A stretch of 58,112 bases of DNA. It comes from Lingula anatina. Its lineage: Eukaryota; Brachiopoda; Lingulata; Lingulida; Lingulidae. Numbering within the stretch: the stretch's first letter is position 1; each line of letters begins with the position of its first letter. A program made the position numbers and the translations under genes. The notes below the pieces were generated by a model. That model saw only the letters and a list, made by a program, of their open reading frames with translations. It had not been told where the DNA came from and made no database searches. This document shows, piece by piece, positions 46,291-58,112 of the stretch. The DNA is taken from positions 126,001 to 184,112 of the forward strand of contig NW_019773737.1 in assembly GCF_001039355.2 (NCBI RefSeq), written 5' to 3'.

Positions 46291-47135
46291 CTTCTAAGGG
46301 ATTATTGCAAAAATCCAAACTTTTTTCAATGAATATTGGTGAATATAGGGCAATTTTCAAATCCCTTTTTGGCAAAAATGAATAGTTTTTATCTCTTCTG
46401 TAAAATATATTTAATTTTGTATCTGTCATGTTCAAGCTTGCATAGTATTTTGCATGTAATCTTTCAAAGTTAACATTAAGAAGTATACGGAGAGAGAGTG
46501 CGTCCATATGTACGCCCGTGGTTGCGCAGGCACGTGGCCACTGGGTCAACTTGACCTTCTTAACTGTGGTGGGTGGTTAGATGGTGACATGAAGCGTTTC
46601 TTTGACTCACAGTCGCCAAGTTTAAAATCAGACCTTTTTAGTATTAAAATGTTTCTGAAAGAGCCGTTTTATTGGAATCAGTGATGAAGAAATGCCAATA
46701 AGCAAAGAGTAGTGATGCCAAAATCTCGAGCAGAAGTCACATATCACAGCTAAACATCCGCAATTTCGCTTGACGGACAGGAAGAGGACGAATAAATTGA
46801 TGTAAAGGCATCATGTTTCAAAACGCTGAAAACTACATTCGACTTTTCTAGAGGGCCCAAACTACTAAGCTACAATAATGTAACAAAACATAATAACAAC
46901 TTTATTAAGATTAGGTTGTCAAAGTGTCTTTGGCTCGACGGAAATGAATGCAACAATAGCGCAGATTTAATTTATAAGTGCGCTGTACTAGTAATTGTAG
47001 GTCTGCCATAACAAGACGGATATGTGATTTAGTCAAGGACTATTATCTCACGCCGGTTGGTTTTGCTCAAGCGTAAAATGACAGTCCGGCGTCCAAAATC
47101 TCCGCCCACTCCGAGTTTGTAACCAATATCATGGG
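46291..47135. other. intergenic; nothing recognised
   Basis: Apparent short ORFs show no family resemblance or splice context. ACCAATAT near 47122 may belong to the promoter of the following gene. Confidence 0.4.
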
Positions 47136-47139
47136 ACTA

Positions 47140-47247
47140 GGGTACAACAGCCGTGTTTTAAAGGGGATGCGTTTTCCTAAATCGCACACTTGAAGCCAGC
47201 AGCTTACAGTAGAAGCAACACGAACCGCCAGCATTTGTATATTATAA
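47140..47247 (+). other. candidate 5' untranslated exon of the EF-hand gene
   Basis: The stretch ends at a strong GTAAGT donor (47248-47253) and pairs with the acceptor TTAGATTGCAG at 48296, two bases before the ATG. A TTTTAAAG word near 47157 and CCAAT near 47122 could be core promoter elements. The exact 5' end is a guess. Confidence 0.4.
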
Positions 47248-48298
47248 GTAAGTAGATTTAGTACTATATTCTTTTAGCTGCATGCTTTATTTTGAAATAT
47301 ATATATGCGTTTATGTTTTCATAAGTTAACAGTTTTAGTTTCTGCTGATGCACGAGGAGAGACGCACCTTCTGGGTGCATTGCGTTTTAAAAATTCTGCA
47401 TGATTTCGAAAATTGGACTGTCTTCTGCCATATTACTGATTTTAACGTGACCGATGAAGACGTACTACGAAATTTGCTAACTAAAATGAAACACGTGACA
47501 TTTTCCACCAACTGTAGATTAAAATACAGATTCGTTTTCACACTTACAAAATAAAAACAGAGAGTTAAAATGACTTATGATTTCATGATCGAGTGTTACA
47601 TATTTAGGGTATAAATCACTCTACTTATATAACACACAGGGGTCTCTAGACCTCTTTCCCATTGTTTTACGTGGATCGATTCAACGCTGCCAGGACTCTC
47701 CTTACACAGATGGTGCAAATGACTGTACTCCTTTTGTTTCCAACATACTCGTATAATGACTAGCTTTTCTGTATTTTACTGAACACCAGGATGAGGCGTG
47801 TCATTGAGTTAAGCTGATTGCTGTCAGCGAATGTCCCACCAAAGTTGGGTCGATACACGTAGACCGATGGTGTTCATGGGAATGAGGCTTTACTCTTGAA
47901 TGCGGCTGAGCATTTGACGGTAGCACTGTTTGATTGAAGGATATGTATTTGAAGATGATTAAAAAATACGTGACCTAACGAACATCGAATTTGCACAGTG
48001 TTACGATGAATAACTTAGCGATTTTGATCTAGCTTTTATCCCTCAGCAGTAACTCTTTTTAACATTAAAATTAAATTTTAAACATTTAGATTACGTTTTA
48101 CGTAATTTCATTTTAGTATAATTGTGCTATTACAGGGCAAAATATTCCCGATTTTATACATTTGTATTTTATTGGTTTAAATATAATTATGTCATTATTA
48201 TCTTATCTTATCTTGTTACCGATAAGAGTACCAGAAAATAGTACGAAGTAGGGCGAAACATGAGTTTGATATAGTCTGATATTGTTTAGATTGCAGGA

Positions 48299-48853
48299 AT
48301 GGCCGACCAAGCTCTACCCCCTTATCCCGAGTTCTGGGTACGTAAGATGCGTTCATTTTTTATTCTCTTCGACCGCGATGGTGACGGTATCATCCACAAG
48401 TCTGACTACGTGGACACCGTTTTAAACAGGGCCAAAAAATGGATGAACGAACAGCAGATTAAGGTCTTCTATGAACTCCTGGATGGAGGGTGGGAAACCT
48501 TCATGAAAACCGAAACACCGAAGGACACTCGGACATTCGAGGATATGCTACATGCGCGTTATTTCATGGATTTTGACGCCAACATGGAGAAAAACGCCCG
48601 CGATTGGCTTGGGACTTATTTTGATGGCGTTGCAGACGCAAATGGAGACGGACATGTCACCCTGAAAGAGTATACCCATTTTTTAGGCAGTTTTGGCGTT
48701 CATCCTTTTTCCGTGACTCCGTCGTTTCAGGCCATTGATATTGATGGTAGTGGACTGATCACCAGGGATGAATTCATTGAAACTGGGACCAAATTCTTAA
48801 GCGTCATGGTGGACACTTCTGCCAAATTATTTTGGGGCCCTTTCACGGCGTGA
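48299..48853 (+). CDS. EF-hand calcium-binding protein, calexcitin/sarcoplasmic calcium-binding type
   Basis: A complete 184-residue protein in one coding exon. Such proteins buffer or sense Ca2+ in muscle and neuron cytoplasm. Three canonical 12-residue loops are visible: residues 25-36 (DRDGDGIIHKSD, with Asp rather than Glu at position 12), 113-124 (DANGDGHVTLKE) and 147-158 (DIDGSGLITRDE). The second hand, around residues 62-75, is degenerate. This pattern and the length fit the invertebrate sarcoplasmic/calexcitin family (about 175-195 residues). There is no signal peptide or membrane segment. The ATG lies two bases after a strong acceptor, which supports the start and a roughly 1.05-kb intron in the 5' UTR. 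It reads toward the CNG gene. A luciferin-binding-protein-like relative is an alternative name within the same superfamily. Confidence 0.88.
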   Translation: MADQALPPYPEFWVRKMRSFFILFDRDGDGIIHKSDYVDTVLNRAKKWMNEQQIKVFYELLDGGWETFMKTETPKDTRTFEDMLHARYFMDFDANMEKNARDWLGTYFDGVADANGDGHVTLKEYTHFLGSFGVHPFSVTPSFQAIDIDGSGLITRDEFIETGTKFLSVMVDTSAKLFWGPFTA

Positions 48854-48981
48854 GGGCTATTTAAACTACAACATGACTGTTTCCCCTTAGGCTAGAACTA
48901 AATGTATCACGTAATGACAGTGTAATTTGAGCGAATACGTTCTTTGTGATTTTTATCATATTACAAGGTTATATACAGTGG

Positions 48982-48987
48982 AATAAA
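48982..48987 (+). terminator. poly(A) signal AATAAA of the EF-hand gene
   Basis: AATAAA 129 nt after the stop codon, with no closer candidate. Confidence 0.65.
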
Positions 48988-50878
48988 GAAGGCAGACCTG
49001 AATAATCAAGGAAATAAGTAACGTCATCTTTACAGTGTGTATTAAAGACTGAAGTTCGTCTAATTTCATTAAATTTCATTTCCTCTCGTTCAAGTTAGTG
49101 ACTTAGGAATATGCTCAATGTTTATTATTAATTATCGGAACGGGTGTTTGGAGAAAGGATTGTAACCGTATGTATCTATCCTGAAACTGGCTTTTACAAC
49201 AAACTTTGCTATAGAAGAGATTACAATAGAAAGCAGATGAATGCGAATGGGTTCATGTATACTTTGCATTAGTATTTTTTGAAAAAGAAATCCCTATATT
49301 TTGGTGTGTGGGATCCATTATTGAAAACTTATAACAACATGATAAACAAATTCCATTTGGGTTAGGAATGAATAGATAAATAACTACATTTGTCAGTCTA
49401 TGTAGAATAAATCAGTGATATAACAGAGCCTATAATGGCTACAAAATAGTTAATCTTAACCGTTATTTTATTTACCTTCACCTAGATTATACTACCTTTG
49501 AGTATTTGAATTAATTTCCTGGAGAAAAGCTTATTTTTTGTGTTTATGTTTTAAATAGCATGACAGCAATGGGATTTTTATGTAAATGTACAGTGTAATA
49601 TTCATATTTATTTATTTGATTATATATGACAATTATTGGCCTGGTTGATAAAAAAAAAAACACTTTTTATAGTAAAAAGTAACATCATTTTTTATTTGTT
49701 TAAATAAAAAAATTGAGACTAACAACATAAATTGATTTCCAAGTGAAATTTTCGCAGCTAAAACGTTTTCGAATGTTGCACCAACGATTGTGTTAGGAGA
49801 GATTGATGATTGTGTCGCTTACCTTTTCCGTTTGCGCAAGGCAATTGTGATGCTGTAATTTACATCTCCCTCATGCACTAGCAGTGCGGTAGAACTGTTG
49901 GTGAGTGGTTGAAGGGGGGGGGGGAGGCAGAAAACGATTGCGTTTTTAATCCACACCGATTGTGTTAGATGCGATGAAAAAAGATGGCTTTTTATTTGAG
50001 ATATAACTTCTTAGATTGAGAGTAGCTCTCGTTATGGTTAAAAAAGGCTGTTGCATTTGACTTATGATGGTAAAAATTAATGCGGGACATTGTCCAAGAA
50101 TTCTTTTAAAATTACGGCATTGAGTTTAAAACTACTTTCAAAGCGCCTCGGTTTTAATATAGCAGCTTCTTTTTCAAAACATATCTAGGGCAACAGTACG
50201 AACTACTGCTTAAATTATAATTGGATCATAATGGGTATAGTTATCAAGATACCAAATTTCAAATTTTGGGAGGATTAACAATAAAGCTGTTAAAAACAAA
50301 AACGGAAGACACTTGTCATATTTTCATTTTATTAAAACTTTAAATTTGCCGCCACCATTTGACAGGCAAAAACACCAAAAATGGCAAAGAAAACAAAAAA
50401 CATAATAAATATCATATAATAATTGAAAATGCACATGTCGTAAACCTCTATATGTGGTCGCAGCACCAAATAGGTGCCCCACCGTCTCAAAACAACGATT
50501 TTTCAATTTGTATTAAAGCGGCAGTTTGAGTGACGTTTCCAACGTTACATGGTATGAGTTAAGGAGATTCAGTTGGTGAGCTGCTGATTTTTATTTAGCT
50601 GGAATGTTTTAAAGTAGATTCGTGCTCTGAAATATCTTAAACCTGGGCTGCTTTAAATTGAGCTTCATTTTAAGGGCATAAAATCTTCATCCACATGGAC
50701 CTAAAGCAACACGCACGCAGATCACGTGATTGGAACTGCCTGTACATTATGTACTGCTGTGAAACAATGTGAATCTTTTCTTGACTCATGCAGTACTTAA
50801 GACTAAACATTGTTTTAATTTTAACTTGGTGTTTTGACTCTTTAAGAATGACCTCCCAGTGTTTTAACACATACCTTA
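48988..50878. other. intergenic between convergent genes; one dispersed repeat
   Basis: AT-rich, no coding content. TTTATT at 50328-50333 could be the minus-strand poly(A) signal of the CNG gene, 1.4 kb past its stop, but the distance makes this weak. Confidence 0.4.
49783..49990. repeat. diverged copy of the dispersed repeat at 23064
   Basis: Shares AACGATTGTGTTAGGAGAGA, TGATGATTGTGT, GGTGAGTGG and AAA/GAT GATTGCGTTT with 23064-23240. A degraded match to the TTAGGTTAGATG part follows. Confidence 0.7.
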
Positions 50879-51111
50879 AGCCCCCTTTACACTGGACGGC
50901 GTCCTGTCTGCGTCCTGTTGTACGGCTCTGTTTGAGAATTAAAAAAAAAAAAAAAAACAATAATACTTTACGTGCCGACAACTGGCCGATCATTAAGCAT
51001 TCTTTCTGCAACCAAAGCGATGCTTGTGCCTCCTTTTTACGACCACAGCGATGCCAGTTCCATGGTCGCATAAAGGACGCAGAAAGGACGCCGTCCAGTG
51101 TAAAGGGGGTT
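50879..51111. mobile_element. 233-bp MITE with about 36-bp terminal inverted repeats
   Basis: CCCCCTTTACACTGGACGGC at the left is repeated exactly in inverse at the right (51090-51109). The match runs on to about 36 bp with one mismatch. TTA flanks both ends (50876-50878 and 51112-51114). A three-base TWA duplication points to the PIF/Harbinger superfamily. No ORF of its own; a short A run lies inside. It sits downstream of the CNG stop, perhaps in the 3' UTR. Confidence 0.75.
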
Positions 51112-51743
51112 TTAGGTATACGGACGACGTGAGTGTCTCTATCAGATGTAGTAATCAAAGCAGTGGCTGCACGTGTGCCATTCCCCGCGGTTGGTTTCAG
51201 TTTTCATTTTCTAGAGGTTCACAACCGATCTGCGGAATGTATAAAGTCACCAACGCTTTCATCTCAGTAGAGGAAGCAATGATTTCTATTTAAAAAATGA
51301 AAGTATTTCCCTCAATAAAAGAGAAACTATTTACAACGTAGATTTGTTTGGCTTACAGCTGTTTTTTCTGCCGGCCATAACTACAAAGAAACACGTTTCC
51401 CTGTACTGTGTCTTTTCAGCAGCAAAAAAGCATTGTTTGTATCAATACTTCCACTGTCTAATGAGTAATTGAACAGCAATATAGCTATGAAGATCGCATG
51501 TTAGGCAGCTATATGGTTTCCAGATAGCTTGACCACCATTTTACCCATAATTCCACTTCACTTGTTTCTTGTGCATAGTTGGATCTGACTCGACGACGAT
51601 CCTCACTGCATGTCTTAGAAAACGTCATGATTCGTCTTTCTGTTTCGTTAAAACTGATCGAGCTCAGCCCTAAAAACCGTACTAGTAGAGAGAAAGACAT
51701 ATTTTCCCTCTTAACTCTGCTTCACGCACTTCTAACCCCTATG

Positions 51744-52651
51744 TCATATCACGGACTCTTTATTCCTGTCTTCAATTTCTGCGGGACAGGTATCACTTTC
51801 TTCGTCACTTCCTGCCTGAATTTGCAACTCTATTTCCGTCAGGCGTGACTCCACTTCCCATTGCTGCTGATTGACCTTGACATTCAACGACGCGTTTTCT
51901 GACTCCAGTGCCGCCACCCTTTCGCGCAGCCGCGTCAGTTCCGCCAAAAGGGCGTCAGGGGCTGGAAGCTGATTTCTGGCACCGACAGATCCTGTGCTGC
52001 TTCCGGCCAAACTGTTCATGGGTACTGTCAATGTCGGACTGGGGGCCATTGTAGGGAAATTCGCAGTTGTGGGATGAAGAAAATTAGGCGGTTGTAACGT
52101 AAATGGCGACGACGCATTGGCAAAAAAGTTCATCGAAGTCGAGGCTGGCAGCTGGAACGACGATGTGTTCAGATAATTCGGCGACGGTGGCGCCGTGGAT
52201 GAGAAATGTTTTTGTTTGTTTGGCTCCAGCAGGCGCCCCGCTAAATCCGATGGCTGGATCGCACTTTGAACGCTCCTCGGGGAAATCGGAGTCATGGAAG
52301 GAGATACACGAATGTTGGAGGGGGAGCCGCTACGAGAAGGCGGGCAAGAGTGTGAGTTATTAATATGCTGCAGCGGCGGCGGTATGGGCGACCTTGATAA
52401 CGACCTCAACTGCAGAAGCCCCTCTTGTTGTGACGCGGCCCGACAGCTTTGAGCATCTCCGTGGTTTGCATTGTTATCACTGTCACTGTGTAAGGATTGC
52501 ATACTATGCGCATGGGCAGCACCACAGGAAGGAGAATGAGAAATGAGGCCAACCGGAAGTGTATAATGACGCTGAATCATCATGGCTTCCAGGGGAATTT
52601 TTCCCGAAGACTCGACTAGACCGGGAGTGCTACGACTTCGGCTCATTGAGG
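51744..52651 (-). CDS. cyclic-nucleotide-gated channel, last coding exon (C-terminal tail)
   Basis: The exon starts after a TTTTACAG acceptor at 52652-52653 and ends at the stop at 51744, giving about 301 residues. It joins in phase 1 to the exon at 53256-53561. It opens with RSRSTPGLVESSGKIPLEAM, a stretch I associate with invertebrate CNG subunits after the binding domain. A long Ser/Pro/Asn/Thr-rich disordered part follows. Near the end is a heptad-like coiled coil (LLAELTRLRERVAALESENA and on), in the position of the C-terminal leucine zipper used for subunit assembly in CNG alpha subunits. The tail ends acidic (DEESDTCPAEIEDRN). Cytoplasmic. Confidence 0.8.
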
Positions 52652-53255
52652 CTGTAAAATGAAATGTATTTTCTTAAGTTAAGACGTGCGATTTATAATT
52701 AGAACAAACGTGGAATCCAGGCCATAACCGAACAGCGGAAATACTATTTTGAAAGACAAAACCAATTAATATGCATGACGGTATCTCTTTGGAACAATGA
52801 ATTTCATCATGTTTCCAAACTTAGACAAACATCGTAAATGTACGAAAGGGTTGTCAAATTGAAATTATAATTCTTTAAATGTATATAATGGCACGGCATC
52901 ATTCTATTTTAAAATGTTAAAACAACAGGATGCAATGGTATTTTTCCCCGGATTAACGTTAAATTCACTTCTTTCTTGGCAGCACCTGTCAGATACAACG
53001 ATACATCCTTATCCAGCTAGAGAAATAAATTTCTTCGCATAGCAACTTCTACATATGAGTAAAGTATTGTGGACATTAAAGGTATTGTTATTGGCCCGCA
53101 CTTGTTTAAAATAGTTTTTACACCTTTCGTTATAGATTTTCCTTTGCGTTTATGTATTGCGCCAGTGCACTAGAAAACTTTTCATTTTGCAGTGGATATA
53201 AACAAAATCTATGCCCCCACCCCTGGTGCCCAAAGTTAGCAGAAGAACCATTTAC

Positions 53256-53561
53256 CTTGTTCAATAGGTGCCTTTTTGTATTTTTCCAACCGCTTTACAG
53301 CAATGGCTTCAAGGCGCACCCTGGCGGCGGGGTAATCTCGAAGGACATCCCAGAGGTCCGTCTTGGAAAGGCAAAACAGGTCCGAGTAGCCGACGGACCT
53401 TACCGAAGCTGTTCGTCTGTTTCCGGCAGTGCCCATGTTAAGGATGCTGATTTCCCCAAAGTAGCTGCCTGGTTTCAGAGTGGCCAGGACGGTTTTTCCG
53501 TTGTCGGCAACCACCTGGAGCTTTCCGCGATTCACTATGTACATTTCTTTGCCCACCTCGC
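53256..53561 (-). CDS. cyclic-nucleotide-gated channel, exon with the nucleotide-binding domain
   Basis: A 306-bp exon between a TTATTTTAG acceptor (53562-53563) and the donor AACAAG|GTAAAT (53251-53255), phase 1 at both ends. It encodes [20 protein letters not shown], the phosphate-binding cassette [18 protein letters not shown], and the C-helix region [28 protein letters not shown]. The RRTA sequence carries the phosphate-binding Arg and the Thr linked to cGMP preference. This identifies a CNG cation channel of sensory neurons, nearest in wording to invertebrate CNG subunits such as TAX-2/CNGL. The upstream transmembrane exons are not found before the window end. A gap lies at 53636. Confidence 0.92.
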
Positions 53562-53635
53562 CTAAAATAAAGAAATAAATACACATATTGATCATTTGTG
53601 TGAGTACCCCTTATGAAAATATTTTAAGGACTAAC

Positions 53636-53636
53636 N
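53636..53636. other. assembly gap (single N) in the CNG intron
   Basis: The N lies 75 bp upstream of the CNG exon. The sequence beyond it is rich in CCTGTAGGACC and AGGGACT words and looks repeat-derived. Confidence 0.6.
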
Positions 53637-56600
53637 TATTAAGGACACTAGGGACTTAATATTAATCCTAAATGACTCTCTGGGACACGAAAGGATTTCT
53701 ACCGGACGTCCTGTAGGACCTTTCTAGAATTCTAGAATATATATCTTACAGGACCCTACAGGATTTTGGGTCAATTTCTAATGGGACCACGTGGAAAATT
53801 TCCGGAAGGAGTTTACCATAATTTTCCCTCAAGACATAATATCCTTTCCATTTATCCGAACACTCGATTCTACATTGTAACAGACAAGTGGTTCCTTTCC
53901 TTTATACGCGCATGCATGAAAAGGTATAAAGACACGAACAACTAGTCCCCTCACATAACATAGCGGTTGGAAAAAATAAACTACCTTGTGAACGTTACTA
54001 TTCATCTAATTTGCGAATTTTCAAGGCTCGTTAAGCAAATGCGCGATTGAATTAATGACATGCAAATCACATACACTTTGTCTGAATTTACTCGCTAAAT
54101 GGCACATCCGCCATGCTACATTTATCTTCCGTTGTCGGCTTTTATTACTCCGCTCTTGAATGACGACGTGCAGTAAGAATACACTTAAACAGAACTCCAT
54201 TATAGAAAAGCCAATTGGAAGCCCAGTGCTATCATTCAAACGCAAACGACATGAGAACAAACATTTGTTCTGCTGAAAAATTGTCTACTTAAAATGTAGC
54301 TATGAAGAACGCATTGTCTTAATTCTAAGTCACTTGTTTCTGATGCTATGCCTTTATGGTGACATACACCTTTTCACGTAATATGAATATTTTTGTTAGA
54401 TGAAAATAATCCCCGTATTTCTATGTCACGGGTGACAAAATGGTACTGCATTAGAGCTGTAAATAGAACTACAGCTCTGGGTTTGCTTGCAAAGAAACTG
54501 TTTTAACGCAAAAAGTCTAAAAGACAGTCTGTGGATAAAATCTTAGTCTACTCAGACAAAGACAGCCGACTAAAATGCATTTTGCAAGCTTTTGTCAAAA
54601 ATTCGCAAACGGCAGATGTGTCTTGATAACAGTGGCAGTCTAAGTGACCTTGATGCTGAACCATGAAAAAACTACCAAATAAAGTACAGTCCAATAAAAA
54701 TTCGCAAAAACGATGCGACTACCAGGAACTGATATGGGTTAATTTCAAATAGAAGTAAATTGAAATTTTGATGCAAAAGTTATGTCCAACTTTCGGCTGC
54801 TTTGTTTCTAGTTTTTTTCTAACCTTGGTCTTGAACCTTAATTGTCCAATTTATTAATGACTTTAACTAAATTGACTTATCAATTAATGTATCTGACCAT
54901 GAAACAATCTAAGGTTTTATCCATTTATAGTCTCTCTGCGATACTTTGATAATAGTCTGTACTTAAGACCCATTTAACAAGAAAAGAGAGAGTTGAGAAC
55001 TCGTGTTTAACCCAGTTAACCATCCACTCAGACATGAAATTGGAAACTGTTTTCTGGGTAAATGTCCCAGGGTCTCGATTGATACCATCAACGTCAGCGT
55101 CGTCTTCATAGATCATCAGTTAATCTAAGAACAATGACTTTAAGCACGTCTTACGAAATGCTCGCGTTTCTCCTCGAAAGACCATCAGTGCGGTTAAGTC
55201 GGTAATTTAGACTCGTCTTAATGTTAGCTGGATGTCCAAAACTAGACACTCAATCTGACAGCCCAGGATGAATCAAGGATCAATCATGTGCTATATTCTC
55301 AATGCCAAACGGTATATGTGGGTTAATGAATATCGAAGATTTTGAATAAAAATTGAATTATATTTCAAGACTGAGTGATATGTCGGTCAATTGAATATCA
55401 AGTAATTTGGATCAAAACCAAATTATTTCTTCCAAGCCTAGGGCAAAAACAGGAGTTTAAAACTAAACGGTGTTTCGGTCAATTGCATATCGCAAATTTT
55501 AGACCAAAACCGAATATCTTTCTAAGGAACGATCATGCCAAACATCAGGGGCCCCAAGCATGGATTGCTAATAGAGTTGATAAATCACCTTGAATATCCA
55601 GTGACAAAACTAGGCTGGATAACCTGTGGGCCTCGAACATGAATTCGTTAAAATATTTTCTTTAATTCCAACCAATACTTATGTGAATAAAATTATTTTA
55701 ATATTCTTATACAGAGAAGTGTAAGGTTGTAGGTAAGGATCCTTTATCACAGATGGATATTATACGGGGCAGTTCTGCAGTACAGAAGTTGACAATCCAC
55801 TCTCGATGTTGTTGATAGATATGCCATCGCTCTTCCATATGGGATATGTAATAATCTTAGTTTATTAAAACAGTACTTTTATGAATCAATTCAATAATTC
55901 AGTCTGAAGGGCCCCCAGTAAAGTACGTAGGGGCCAGCGGAAATGTATGGGTAATTCGAAGCATACAAATTCCATTTTCTCCCAGTGTCGTCTGCTATTT
56001 AATCCGGACATAGCTGATTGCAGACGGAAACGCAGGGAAGGCGAAAAGCGTTTAAATAAACACCATTTTGTCTGTGATTATACCTGCCGGCAATCTTAAT
56101 GCGTTTTCAGGACAAAGACCTAGAAACCTGGAGTATTTATTAACCTTTTACGGACACACAATACCCGTTTTCTCTTTTTATAACAACAAATAACAATTTC
56201 GGAAATTTGAACGATTTTGTCTTTAAAACAAAGGTATATATTGTCCCCAAAATGTAAAAAAAAAAATGGAAATCTGAAAACCCGTTTTTGGTGTTCCAGT
56301 TTCTAATTTTGCGTCATGTCAATGCTTTATTGTCTCTATTTAGAGAGGGACTCAAATGTTAGAAGCGTAGAATTCAAGACGTTTATTCAATTTGTCTTTT
56401 CTAGCTACAAAATCTACTCATTTTTCTTCAACAGCTCTGCATTCTAAAATCTATGAAAGTAAAATCATCTCTCTCCCTCTCCGCGTGTGCGGAAACGATA
56501 AAAGACAAATTCAAATAAGCATTCAAACGGATAGTTTGAACACAAAAGACGATCTATCGGGGACAATCCGCGAGCCAGACCTAACCAGCTGATAACAGAC

Positions 56601-56890
56601 TACTCTTGCATCCTATAGCTCATTCATCAGTATACTTTTTCATTTAGAGTTTATTTTTCTCAATACAACCACAATTAAATGATTGTGGCTTTTGAATTTT
56701 GGTGTCATTGATATATTTAACCATTATGATGTTATTGACACAATTTGTCAAAAGCGTTTTATCTGCGCACCATGCTTCCGTTGACACGGTCTTGTTAATT
56801 GTATAAGAATACAATGCCGAGCAATGGAAGGAGAAATGACAGCAAATCGAGTGGTAAGATTCAGGTGCGCGTAAAACAACGCCATTAATA
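53637..56890. other. no gene seen; probable CNG intron or intergenic DNA
   Basis: No exon of the CNG channel (S1-S6, pore, C-linker) is recognisable on the minus strand. Short ORFs lack family resemblance. A small direct repeat with GGTCAATTG.ATATC and ACCAAA(A/T) words lies at 55385-55530, with a weaker unit before it at about 55322. Confidence 0.45.
55322..55530. repeat. three diverged direct repeats with GAATATC-like core
   Basis: Units near 55322, 55385 and 55477 share (G/C)AATATC, an ATTTTxGA(T/A)CAAAA-like stretch and GAAT/AAATTAT. They have no coding content. Confidence 0.5.
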
Positions 56891-56891
56891 T

Positions 56892-57154
56892 ACCAATATG
56901 AAGATAAAAAATAATAAAATGAAAAGAGCATCTAATTCCCCTAAGATTGGTGATTCAATTTCTTTCTCTCCCCCTTTCTCTTTCCCTGAAACTCATATCA
57001 AGATTCCAGTTACGTTCCAAAGAAACAGAATAAACAGCAAATCAAAGCTATTACGTATACCGATAACTAATATGAAGATAAAAAAGAATAAAATGAAAAT
57101 AGCATCTAATTCACCTAAGCTTGGTATTTCAATTTCTCTCTCTCTCTCTTTCTC

Positions 57155-57197
<43 letters not shown>

Positions 57198-57245
57198 AGG
57201 TCAAATCAAGATAACAGTTATGTTCTTAAGAAACTTAGTGCAACC
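56892..57245. repeat. tandem duplication of about 175 bp with CT expansion in the second copy
   Basis: Both copies start AATATGAAGATAAAAAA and share GCATCTAATTC(C/A)CCTAAG and CAATTTCT. The first then has mixed CCC/CTTT pyrimidines, while the second has a long CT run (57138-57191). ATCAAGAT..CAGTTA follows in both. Confidence 0.8.
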
Positions 57246-57889
57246 TTAACGATGTTTGCATGATGTATGACCTTTTAAGACATCTTAAATTATACCATTA
57301 ATAAAATATATCACAGGAAATAGTTCTTGAAAAATACACTGCAAGGGAAATAAAACTTTGGTTGAAAAGAACTGATAACTGAAAAGTTTACGTCTTTCTA
57401 ATTGCATTTGATTCACGAGTTGTTGTAGGTTTATGAAATGTTCCTTATAAACATCCAAATGCTAAATTTGTGAAGGAAGTAAACTGTATCATTTTATCGG
57501 ACTTGCTTCACTGCTGTAAACATAAATTCCTTCTTTAAAAATCGAACATAAATATGCCACCATTGAAAAATGACAATGTTTCATTTTTTTTCAATCAACA
57601 TTATAAATCAAAGATAAAAGGTCACACAGCGCTTATCGTTTAATATCACTCATCATTTTTGACAGGACCAGAGACCAAGCACAGATCAAAGCCGTCCGTG
57701 AGATATAAAAAACACAAGCATGATAAAAATAAAATGGTTAGCCCTTTTTTATCTGCACAAATGCCCTTTTTTGCTTTAGGTTTGGCCTTTGTGATCCCCT
57801 CATATTGATGTCAGGGATATAATGGATTACTTACTCTGAAATGAAAACATGCCATTTTCTCTGCTCCCCTGACTATGTAGTCCTCTTTC

Positions 57890-57911
57890 ATCTCTCTCTC
57901 TCGTCGCATTT

Positions 57912-57955
<44 letters not shown>

Positions 57956-58112
57956 TACATCTTTATTTCTTTCTCTTCGCATTTTCACCTCTCTCTCTCT
58001 CTCCTCCTTCTCTCTCTCTCTCTCTGTTACATTTTCATTTCTTTTTTTTTTTTGCATTTTCACCTCTCTCTCTCTCTCTCCTCCTTCTCTCTCTCTCTCT
58101 CTCTCTCTCTCT
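57890..58112. repeat. (CT)n microsatellite within about 85-bp tandem units
   Basis: CT runs alternate with GTTACAT.TTT(C/A)TTTCTT and GCATTTTCACC words at a regular period to the window end. Arg-Glu-rich minus-strand ORFs here are artefacts of the repeat. Confidence 0.9.

Noticed and set aside
45832-46549. Minus-strand ORFs of 138 and 106 codons at the end of the array
   Set aside because: The first lies in unit spacer and is disrupted in the near-identical copy at 22000-22300. The second shows no family resemblance.
47335-47554. Overlapping 68-codon ORFs on opposite strands
   Set aside because: They lie in the intron between the presumed 5' UTR exon and the EF-hand coding exon. No recognisable protein.
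57827-58063. Arg/Glu-rich minus-strand ORF
   Set aside because: It is only the translation of (CT)n microsatellite. There is no start or splice context and no non-repeat residues.

Overview
The window is animal nuclear DNA, most likely from a marine invertebrate. Genes are split by short GT-AG introns, spacers are AT-rich and full of repeats, and the recognisable proteins are metazoan. These are SETDB1, RING/B-box/NHL (TRIM-NHL) ligases, a calexcitin/sarcoplasmic-type EF-hand protein and a cyclic-nucleotide-gated (CNG) channel. I cannot fix the phylum. Five single N positions (4110, 20161, 28723, 44093, 53636) behave as collapsed assembly gaps, because unit homology jumps at the first four.

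Layout. 1-4088 (+): twelve exons of the N-terminal and Tudor half of SETDB1, then a gap. The MBD and SET halves are not in the window. 4111-9060: repeats, with a segment duplicated at 23187, a tandem and inverted family carrying AAGATGGCCGCC, a MITE and a perfect hairpin. 9067-46290 (-): a head-to-tail array of roughly 5-6 kb units, each with one intron-poor TRIM-NHL gene. Seven copies are visible (A-G) and the flank of an eighth (X) is seen beside the gap at 28723. 47140-48987 (+): an EF-hand gene with a 5' UTR intron. 51744-53561 (-): the last two exons of a CNG channel. 53637-58112: probably intron or intergenic DNA, ending in (CT)n microsatellites.

The TRIM array is the centre of interest. 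Only copy D (24730-26628) has a complete reading frame of 632 residues. A, B, E and F are each broken by one small lesion: a 5-bp deletion, an extra A, an extra base and a nonsense change. C and G are cut by gaps. Each unit carries the same 3' tail with AATAAA and the same inferred 5' noncoding exon, with an E-box palindrome and a TATA-like site upstream. Copies differ most at recurring loop positions of the NHL propeller, as expected if the ligand-binding face is diversifying. Short-range rearrangement scars, a foldback element limited to units D, X and E, and a 1-kb insertion in the F spacer record the array's history. SETDB1, the EF-hand gene and the CNG gene are ordinary single-copy neighbours, with no sign of working with the array.
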